A stretch of 64,000 nt of DNA from Prorocentrum cordatum (taxonomy: Eukaryota > Sar > Dinophyceae > Prorocentrales > Prorocentraceae). The notes beneath the pieces were generated by a model. The model was not told the origin of the DNA and ran no database searches. It worked only from the letters and a program-made list of their open reading frames with translations. The stretch covers positions 681,059 through 745,058 of the forward strand of contig CAUYUJ010012113.1 in NCBI GenBank assembly GCA_963575745.1, read 5' to 3'. Positions 54,793 through 64,000 of this stretch are shown here, one piece after another; position 1 is the first letter of the stretch; every line of letters begins with the position of its first letter. The position numbers and the translations under genes are program-made.

Positions 54793-54910
54793 GTCGGCGT
54801 CGCGACGGCGTCGGCGTCGGCGTCGCGACGCGTCACGGCGTCGGCGTCGGCCGTCGGCGCCGTCGTCGGGCGTCGGCGTCCGCGACGGCGTCGGCGTCGG
54901 CGTTCGCGTC
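54459..54910. repeat. (GTC)n and (GTCGGC)n tracts, left arm
   Basis: A nearly pure (GTC)n run at 54,460-54,545, then GTCGGC hexamer runs at 54,730-54,900. The right arm has the reverse complement (about 63,040-63,360). Confidence 0.9.
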
Positions 54911-55680
54911 GTCCTTCGTCGTCGACGGCGTCGTCGTCGTAGAAATTAATAGTAGTAATAAGATCGAGAAAAAATGTTGAATACTTAACTATTGATTCGT
55001 CGTAGCCGTCGCCGCTGCCATCCACGTCGCCGTCGCCGTCGCCGTGCCCGCTGCCGCCGTCGCCGCCGTCGTCGTCGTCGCAGTCGGAGCCGCAGTCGCC
55101 GCCGCCGCCGTCGTCGTCGCCGTCGCCGCCACCATCGTCGCCCTCGCTGCCGTCGTCGCCGCCCGCCGCCGCTGCCGCCGCCGCCGTCGTCGCCGCCGCC
55201 GTCGCCGTGTCGCCTTCGTCGTCGCCGCCGTCGCCTTCGTCGTCGCCGCCGCCGTCGTCGCCGCCGCCCCCGTACCCCGCCCGCCGCCGCCTTTCCCGCC
55301 GCCGCCAGGGCCTGCGGGCCCCAGCCTCAAAATGGGTCCCCGGACCCTTTCGGGGTCCAAGTGCAAAGTTTTTCGAGCCGCGTCCGACCGCGGCGACGAG
55401 GGGGGGCCCAGGGCCAGGAAGCCTCGAACCTCGGTCCGCGAGAGTCGAACTTCGAACCTCGGCGCGCATCCCGTTTTCAAAATCAACGAAATCCGCGCAA
55501 AATCGGTCCCCAGAACCTCCCTGGGGTGCCTCCGACGCAGTGTTTTGGTCCCGGATCGATTTTGCGACCGTCCCAGGGCCGAAAGCTTCCTCGAACCTCG
55601 ATGCCCGCTGTCTTCCCCGCCCGTTGGCTCGCGGTGCCCCGGCACCGCATTGCCCCCGCGGCAACCCTCCGCGCGGGCCG

Positions 55681-55727
55681 AGCGCCCGAGCGTCGTGTCG
55701 CCCTCTGGGGGTGGCACGACGCTCGGG
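55681..55727. repeat. Strong hairpin, left arm
   Basis: GCCCGAGCGTCGTG and CACGACGCTCGGGC form a stem of about 14-16 bp around a 17-base loop. The equivalent in the right arm lies at about 62,262-62,310. Confidence 0.75.
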
Positions 55728-55735
55728 CGTCGTCG

Positions 55736-55814
<79 letters not shown>

Positions 55815-56824
55815 GTCGAGCGGGCCAGCGGGGCGACGAGGCCTCGTCGCACCGCGAACAAGAGGTTCGGCTGTTTTCGGCCTCCGGGGGCCCTCAGAGG
55901 GCCCCAGGGCCGTGACCCAAAAACGACTTGGAAGGAAGAGCACCTCGCCGCGCCGCGAACGAAAATCATGACGGGAGGTTTTCAGCCGCTTTCGGATTCC
56001 GAAGGCTCCTTCCAGGGCCTTGGGACCGTCAGTAGAACCGGCTGTGACGGAAACCCCCTCCCCCGCGGGCTCCTGGGAGGGGGTGGCCGGGGGTGGCGGC
56101 AACGCGACCCCTGAGGATTCGAGACGGCCCGCGAGAACCCCAAAGTGGCTCGGGCTCGGGAATGGATGCTCAGGACGGACGAGGAGGGAAGCGGGGCGGA
56201 GGATAAGGAGGACGAGAGGGGAGGAAGGAGCAGAAGGTGGAGGAAGAGAAGGAGCGGGAGATTGAAGAAAGCGGGGAGGAAAGGGAGGATGAGGAGGAGC
56301 AGGGATCTTCTTCGAGGAGGCGGCGTCGAGCAGGAGGAGGAGGAGGAGGAGGGAGGGAGGAGGACTGGAATATACAGAACGGTTAAGAGGAGGAGGAGGA
56401 GGAGGACGACGAGGAGGAGGAGGAGGACAAAGACGACGACTACGAGGGGGGACCCAAAGCTGACGGTTGATGATGATGATGATGGTGACGATGCGGACGA
56501 TGATGACGATGACGACGGCGACGACGACGATGATGATGATGGTGATGATGATGTCCACGTGCCCAGCTAAATTTAAAGCGGGTGCAAAGTGCGCGTACTT
56601 CTGACATATCTTCAAAAACTGATGTATAATAGGCTCCGGCTTACATGTGTACATATACACACATATGTACAAACGTATTTCTATGCATTTACACACATAC
56701 ATATACGTACGTAAAAACGTGGGCAGACCCGTCCGTTCAAGTACACACATACACATACATGCACTGCCATGGACAAAGTCTGCCAACCCGCGCGCGCACG
56801 CGCACATATGTGTAACCATACCAC

Positions 56825-57000
56825 AACACTCATACAGTAGGTTCGCGTCGTGTCGACCGGCTGCGACCCCGCCGCCGGCGTTCAACGTTGAGCGCCGCCG
56901 GCAGCCCAGAATCGCTCGACGTTGAACGATCTGTCGTTGGGGGAACCGCCGATCGTTCAAGGTTGAACGATCCGCGCGGTGTCGGCAACCAACGCCGGGG
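56825..57000. repeat. GTTGAACG palindrome cluster, left arm
   Basis: GATCGTTCAAGGTTGAACGATC-type near-palindromes and CGTTCAACGTTGAGCG sit inside outer inverted ends TCGCGTCGTGTCGACC and GGTCGACGCGACGCGG. The right-arm copy is at about 60,880-61,065. It may be a small foldback element duplicated with the arm. Confidence 0.6.
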
Positions 57001-57259
57001 TCGACGCGACGCGGACATGACGTATACATCTAAGTGTGTGCGCACACACATTCGCACATTCATTCACGCATACATTCGAAAACACATATTCATTCACATG
57101 CATCCACATGCGCTTACACGCATACAACTATGCATACTTGTATGTATATGCGAGTGTAGGCATTCACACAAACACACGCTTGCACACATAAACCAAACAG
57201 GGTCTTATATACATCCGTATCCATAAGTGCCGCACGGCCGAGAAGGCTCAGCATGTTTT

Positions 57260-57630
57260 ACATAGGCGAGTGGGCGAACCCACTCCCATATGTGAAACAT
57301 ATCAGAAATCCAGCCGCGGAGGCTTTCTGTACTGCTCACATAGGCGAGTGGGCCGGCCTACTCCCCTATGTGAACCATACCAGGAATCCTCCTGCGGAGG
57401 CTGTCTGTACTGGTCACATAAGCGAGCGGGCCAGCCCACTCCCCCATGTGAGCCATGCCGGAAATCCGGCCGCGGAGGTTTTCCGGTTCTGGTTACATTG
57501 GCGAGTGGGCTGGCCCCCCCCCTATGTGAACCATACCAGAAATCCGGCCGCGCAGGCTTTCTGTTTTGTCACATAGGCTGGTGGGCCGGCCCACTCCCTT
57601 ATGTGATCCGTACCAGAGCTCCGTGCACGA
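57260..57630. repeat. Five 78-bp palindromic units, left arm
   Basis: Units start ACATAGG (or close) at 57,260, 57,338, 57,416, 57,494 and 57,570. Each has a core palindrome GAGTGGGCCGGCCCACTC with ACATAG/CTATGT ends, then a CCGCGGAGG-containing spacer. The mirrored array in the right arm is at about 60,285-60,640. Confidence 0.85.
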
Positions 57631-57829
57631 AAGGTGTGCGCGTGCGAGGATGAACGATCGCGCGCGAGCTGCAGCTCGGCGGTCGCACCTCCTCCTCCTC
57701 CTCCTCCTTCCCCGTTTCTCCCCCTCCTCCACCTCATCATCTTTCCGCCCTCTCCTCCTTCTCATCAGCACCCCCACTCACCCCCTCGTCATTTTAGGAA
57801 ACGCCAACCAAGAAACTACAAATAACGCA

Positions 57830-58560
57830 TAATCTAAATAAGAAAACGTGCAATCAGAAGGAAATCTGGTCATCAAATAACAACGTTGCTCAAAAGAACA
57901 AGCCATTCTCAAAACAACATACCGTACACCGTTGTGCAAGCAAACCACAAAAATGCAACCACATGCATGTATGAAACAAAACGTTGATCATGAAACCGCA
58001 ACGTGGTGCAAAACAACAACATAAAAGTAACATATGATCATAAATTTATAACTTGGTGCAAAAACAATATTATATCATGAATATACAACGTGGTGCAAAC
58101 AACAAACAAAACAACAATATGTTCATGCATGTACAACGCGGCGCAACAAACTCACAAAAACAAAGTCCCGATCATGAAAGCATAACGTGGCGCAACATCT
58201 ACAATGAAAACGCATGTTTCTAATTCGTATTAACCAGTGTTAACGCAAATTCAACATTTAGCATACTGTAGTGAGTGTCTATGTTAAATCAACTTAAACC
58301 AAGGTAAAGTTTAACTTGGGCGAGGTGTTTCGCATAACGTGAGCTTAACTTGAATTAGCCAAGCAAGACAAACTTATATCACAAGCCATAAACGTGTACA
58401 AGCAAGGTAATTCGTGTTAAACAAATGTTATAAGCTGTATGTGATGCTATACGTGTTTAGGTCGATGTTGCAAGTGTAACTGTTTGTCGCTGTTATTAAG
58501 ATGTTATAAGAAGTGATGTGCGGCTTATACATGATTGTGTAGAGGTTATAACTATGTATA
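57830..58560. repeat. AT-rich degenerate repeat, left arm inner part
   Basis: GATCATGAAA and AACGTGGTGCAAAAC words recur every 45-60 bp to about 58,200, followed by TTAA-rich sequence. The composition is unlike the GC-rich outer arm. The mirror is at 59,320-60,060. No gene seen. Confidence 0.7.
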
Positions 58561-58639
58561 TCTAGCTAACTCCAGTTTAAACCAAAGTTCATCTAAGTAC
58601 GCGAACCATACCGGAAAGCTAGCCGCGGCAAGATTTTTT

Positions 58640-59240
58640 TGATATGGCTTACATAGGGGAGTGGGCCGGCCCACTCCCCTATGTAAACCATGAGCGCGCA
58701 CGCCCGTTGTACGATTCTCGCACAATGTAAACTGGGAGTGCGCGCTCATAGGTATTACATAGGGGAGTGGGCCGGCCCACTCCCTATGTAAACCAGTGAA
58801 GCGCGCACACCCCCACCTTACAAATCAGACTTCGAGGAAGCTATGTGGTTGATGTAAAGTGGTGTGCGCGCTCATGGTTAACAATAGGGGAGTGGGCCGC
58901 CCACTCCCCTATGTAAACCATGAGCGCGCACTCCCAGTTTACATTGTGCGAGAATCGTACAACGGGCGTGCGCGCTCATGGTTTACATAGGGGAGTGGGC
59001 CAGCCCACTCCCCTATGTAAACCATGCCAGAAATCTGCCAGCCCACTCCCCCTATGGAAACATGCAAATATTTTGCCGCGCAAGATTTCTAGTATGGAAT
59101 TACATATGGGAGTGAGCGGCCCACTCACCAAATTAAACCATTCTATGGAGAAAATTTGCCGCGTCAAGATTGCTGGTATGGTTTACACAGGGGAGTGGGC
59201 CGGCCCACTCCCGTATGTAAACCATATCAGCAATCTTGAC
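58640..59240. repeat. Central palindromic cluster at the palindrome axis
   Basis: Copies of ATAGGGGAGTGGGCCGGCCC with inverted partners lie near 58,650, 58,757, 58,884, 58,985 and 59,190. They are separated by a 60-bp block (CATGAGCGCGCACGCCC to TGCGCGCTCAT) that is itself present in inverted orientation on both sides of the axis (58,688-58,750 and 58,919-58,981). The right side carries about 200 bp more than the left (about 59,030-59,225). Confidence 0.8.
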
Positions 59241-60284
59241 GCGGCAAGCTTCCTGACATGGTTCACGTACTTAGATGAATTTTGGTTTAAACTTGAGTTA
59301 GCTAGATATACATAATCATAACCTCTACACAAACATGTATAAGCCGCACATCCACTCTTATAACATCTTAATAACAGCGACTACCAAATATAACGTAGAC
59401 CCAATCACTTGCAACATCAACATAAGCACGTATAACATCACACAAAGTTTTGATTTGTTTAGCATGACTTACCGTGCTTGTAAACGTTTATGGCTTGTGA
59501 TATAAGTTTATCTTGCTTTGTCAATTCAAGTTAAGTTCATGTTAAGCGAAAAACCTCGCTCGAGTTAAACTTTACCTTGGTTTACTTTGTTTTTAACATC
59601 AACCTTTACTAGAGTATGCTAACTGTTGAATTTGCGCTAACATTGGTTAATATGAATTTGAAACATGCGTTTTCATTGTGGATGCTGCACCACGTTACTT
59701 TTTCATGATCGGGGTTTTGTTTTTGTGAGTTTCGTTTGCGCAGCGTTGTATATGCATGAACATATTTTGTTGTTTTGTTTTTTTGCACCACGTTGTATAT
59801 TCATGATCTGATTTTTTGAGTTTTTTGCACCAAGTTATACATGCATGATAAGATGTTGTTTTTTTATGTTGTTGCTTTGCACCACGTTGCGGCTTCACGA
59901 CCAGAGTTTTGTTTCATACATGCATGTGGTTGCATTTTGGTTGTTTGTTTGCACAACGTTGTACGGTATGTTGTTTTTGAGAATGGCTTGGTTTTTTTTT
60001 GAGCAGCGTTGTAGTTTCATGACCAGGGTTTCTTTCGGATTGCAGGTTTTCTTATTTCGATTATGTGTTATTTGTAGTTTCTTGGTTGGCGTTTCCAAAA
60101 ATGACGAGGGGGTGAGTGGGGGCGCTGATGAGAAGGAGGAAGGGCGGAAAGATGATTAGGTGGAAGAGGAGGGGGAGAAACGGGGAAGGAGGAGGAGGAG
60201 GAGGAGGAGGTGCGACCGCCGAGCTGCAGCTCGCGCGCGATCGTTCATCCTCGCACGCGCACCCCTTTCGTGCACGGAGCTCTG

Positions 60285-60640
60285 GTATGGATCACATAGT
60301 GGAGTGGGCCGGCCCACTCGCCTATATGACAAATACAGAAAGCCTCCGCGGCCGGATTTCTGGCATGGTTCACATAGGGGGGGCCAGCCCACTCGCCAAT
60401 GTAACCAGAACAGGAAAACCTCCGCGGCCGGATTTCCGGCATGGCTCACATGGGGGAGTGGGCTGGCCCGCTCGCTTATGTGACCAGCACAGACAGCCTC
60501 CGCAGGAGGATTCCTGGTATGGTTCACATAGGGGAGTGGGCCGGCCCACTCGCCTATGTGAGCGGTACAGGAAGCCTCCGCGGCTGGATTTCTGATATGT
60601 TTCACATGTGGGAGTGGTTTCGCCCACTCGCCTATGTAGA
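60285..60640. repeat. Five 78-bp palindromic units, right arm
   Basis: Mirror image of the 57,260 array, with the same GAGTGGGC...GCCCACTC cores and CCTCCGCGG spacers and several single-base differences. Confidence 0.85.
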
Positions 60641-62069
60641 ACACATGCTGAACCTTCTCGGCCGTGCGGTACTTATGGATACGGATGTATCTAAGCCTCT
60701 GTTCGGTTTATGTGTGAAAGCGGGTGTTTGTGTGAATGCCTACACTCGCATATACATACAAGTATGCATAGTTGTATGCGTGTAAGCGCATGTGGATGCA
60801 TGCGAATGAATATGTATTTTCGAGTGTATGTGTGAATGAATGTGCGAATGTGTGTGCGCACACACTTAGATGTAGAAGGCAGGTCCGCGTCGCGTCGACC
60901 CCGGCGTTGGTTGCCGACACCGCGTGGATCGTTCAACCTTGAACGATCGGCGGTTCCCCCAACGACTGATCTTTCGACGTCGAGCGATTCTGGGCCGCCG
61001 CCGGCGCTCAACGTTGAACGCCGGCGGCGGGGTCGCCGCCGGTCGACACGACGCGAACCTACTGTATGAGTGTTGTGGTATGCTTACACATATGTGTGCA
61101 TATGATTGTGCGCGCGCGGATTGGCAGACTTTGTCCATGGCAGTGCATGTATATGTATGCGTGTACTTGAACGGACGGGCCTGCCCACGTTTTACGTACG
61201 TATATGTGTATACATGCATAGAAATACGTTTGTACATATGTGCATATGCACACATGTAAGCCGGAGCCTAGTATACATCAACTTTTGAAGATATGTCAGC
61301 AATACGTGCACTTTGCACCCGCTATAAATTTAGCTGGGCACGCGGACATCATCGCCATCATCATCATCATCGTCGTCGTCGCCGTCGTCATCGTCATCAT
61401 CGTCCGCATCGTCACCATCATCATCATCATCATCATCCCTCCCTCCTCCTCCTCCTCCTCCTCCTCCTCCTGCTCGACGCCACCTCCTCGAAGAAGATCC
61501 CTGCTCCTCCTCATCCTCCCTTTCCTCCCCGCTTCAATCTCCCGCTCCTTCTCTTCCTCCACCTTCTCCTCCCTCCCCTCTTGTCCTCCTCATCCTCCGC
61601 CACGCTTCCCTCGTCCGTCCTGAGCATCCATTTCCGAGCCCGAGCCACTTTGGGGTTCTCGTGGGCCGTCTCGGATCCTCAGGGGTCGCGTTGCCGCCAC
61701 CCCCGGCCACCCCCTCCCAGGAGCCCGCGGGGGAGGGGGTTTCCGTCCCAGCCGGTTCTGCTGACGGTCCCAAGGCCCTGTAAGGAGCCTTCGGAATCCG
61801 AAAGCGGCTGAAAACCTCCCGTCATGATTTTCGTTCGCGGCGCGGCGAGGTGCTCTTCCTTCCAAGTCGTTTTTGGGTCACGGCCCGCGCAGATTTGGGT
61901 CACGCCTGGGGCCCTCTGAGGGCCCCCTGAGGCCCGAAAACGGCCGAACCTCTTGTTTCGCGGGTGCGACAAGGCCTCGTCGGCCCCGCGGCCCGCTCGA
62001 CGCGACGACGACGACGACGACGGCGGCGGCGAACGACGACGACGCACGACGAACCACGACGACGACGAC

Positions 62070-62255
62070 GTTTGACGACGAAGGAACGAGAAATGGGGAA
62101 TGAGGTAGAAGACCGGATGTTGTGTCGGGCGGAAAAGGTAGATGGGAGACACGGGAGAGAGAGTGTAAGGGGGTGTAGAGACGGGGGTAACGGAAGAAGG
62201 AAGGAAAAAGAAGAGGCGGGGAGAGGGAAATACGTAATTCACGGAAACGACCGAA
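62070..62255. other. Right-arm-specific purine-rich insertion
   Basis: About 185 bp (AGGAACGAGAAATGGGG to ATACGTAATTCACGG) with no counterpart in the left arm, where only GTC repeats lie at 55,728-55,815. No inverted ends or ORF identified. Confidence 0.5.
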
Positions 62256-62912
62256 CGACGCCCGAGCGTCGTGCCACCCCCGGAGGGCGACACGTCGCTC
62301 GGGCGCTCGGCCCGCATGGAGGGTTGCCGCGGGGGCAATGCGGTGCCAGGGCGCCGCGAACCAACGGGCGGGGAAGACAGGCACGGCGGCGGGCATCGAG
62401 GTTCGAGGAAGTTTTCGGCCCTGGGACCGTCGCACAATCGATCCGGGACCAACAAACTGCGTCGGATGCACCCCAGGAGGGTTCTGGGCACCGATTTTGT
62501 GCGGATTTCGTTGACTTTGAAAAGGGGATGCGCGCCGAGGTTCGAAGTTCGACTCTCGCGGATCGAGGTTCGAGGCTTCCTGGCCCTGGGGCCCCCCTCG
62601 TCGCCGCGGTCGGGCGCAGCTCGAAAAACTTTTGCGCTTGGACCCCGAAAGGGTCCGGGGACCCATTTTGAGGCTGGGGCCCGCAGGCCCTGGAGGCGGC
62701 GGGAAAGGCGGCGGCGGCGACGGCGGCGGCGGGCGGGGGCGGGGGCGGCGGCGACGACGGCGGCGGCGACGACGACGGCGACAGCGGCGGTGGCGGCGGC
62801 GACGACGGCGGCGGCGGCGACGGCGGCGGGCGGCGACGACGGCAGCGAGGGCGACGATGGCGGCGGCGACGGCGACGACGACGGCGGCGGCGGCGACTGC
62901 GGCACCGACTGC

Positions 62913-62943
<31 letters not shown>

Positions 62944-63031
62944 GCAGCGGGCACGGCGACGGCGACGGCGACGTGCATGGCAGCGGCGACGGCTACGACG
63001 ACGACGCCGCCGCCGACGACGACGAGGACGA

Positions 63032-63360
<329 letters not shown>

Positions 63361-63639
63361 GCGACTGGGGGATCCCAGCTCGGTTGCAACCTATTTTGGA
63401 TTCGAGCTACTCGACGCACGCACACCTAGGCTACGGGCCCGACTGGCCAGGCCGCAAAAAATTGCAAACGGACACCAGTGTCAGCGATCATCGGTTCAGG
63501 GGATTGATCCTCGACTTCGGCTTGTGAAGGCCGGCTTCGGACTCCGGGGCCCCCAGAAGTCGATCCCGGACGGGAAACTGATCCGAATGCACCCTGGCAG
63601 GGGTCTGGGGACCGATTTTGAACCGATTTGGGACCGATT

Positions 63640-63688
<49 letters not shown>

Positions 63689-64000
63689 CCGACCAGGAGG
63701 GGATTGCGAACCCCCCAATTCGCGGTGGCCCCGCTGACGGGCGCTGGCGCCCAAAGCCAGTGGACCTCGAAACAGCATCTCACCATGCTCTCCCTCCAGT
63801 GGACTTCCTCCCCTTCCATGCTCTTCCTGATCATCCCCCCCTCTTCCCCCGATGACGACGACGATGACGATGAGGAGGGTGGTGGTACTGATGATGACGG
63901 GCTCATCATGATCATCACCATCATCATCATCACCATCATCATCATCTTCTTCACCACCAACACCAACACCACCATCACCCTCCACACCATCGTCACAATC

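Noticed and set aside
52746-57029. A 1,427-residue minus-strand open frame
   Set aside because: It runs through GAT and GTC tracts and the palindrome arm; the protein is mostly homopolymer and Arg/Ser runs. Stops are absent because of composition.
57260-57630. Regular palindromic units resembling a CRISPR array
   Set aside because: The 78-bp spacing, similar spacers, eukaryotic context and absence of cas genes fit a tandem satellite of palindromes.

Overview
This window looks like nuclear DNA of a dinoflagellate. The sequence is GC-rich and dominated by simple repeats. Stretches that read as protein avoid A at third codon positions. Several candidate introns start with GC or GA and end in AG. 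One gene has a near-match to the dinoflagellate trans-spliced leader (DinoSL) just upstream of its ATG. The decayed retroelements resemble, from memory, the LINE and Copia-like families common in these genomes. A Prorocentrum-like high-GC species is possible but cannot be settled by eye. No bacterial operons, rRNA, tRNA or CRISPR array were seen.

Layout. 0-2.6 kb: short exons of an unknown plus-strand gene and a 119-bp minisatellite. 2.5-4.5 kb: an unknown two-exon Cys-rich gene on the minus strand with the leader-like relic. 7.3-19.4 kb: a minus-strand DDE-transposase-like gene whose N-terminal half (19.4-17.9 kb) and C-terminal half (8.6-7.3 kb) are separated by a plus-strand LINE (9.1-16.9 kb) that sits between long (CT)n tracts. 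19.5-32.6 kb: accessory DNA with an 83-bp-unit repeat family, several MITE-like inverted-repeat elements, a second LINE (26.0-29.8 kb) with a 10-bp target-site duplication inside that repeat family, and CTTGG minisatellites. 33.9-36.1 kb: a Copia-type reverse transcriptase and RNase H remnant. 36.6-39.2 kb: a third LINE relic on the minus strand. 40-48 kb: isolated coding-like exons, trinucleotide tracts and a foldback MITE family with 5-bp duplications. 48.5-50.6 kb: a 2-kb heptamer array rich in CTCGAG sites. 52.1-53.2 kb: a (GAT)n tract. 53.8-64.0 kb: one very large imperfect palindrome centred near 58,836, whose right arm runs off the window.

Little here is a working gene set. The best candidates for real genes are the Cys-rich minus-strand gene, the DDE-like gene and a few isolated exons. 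The rest records repeated transposition and local repeat growth. Exon ends are inferred from reading frame and splice dinucleotides and need transcript support.
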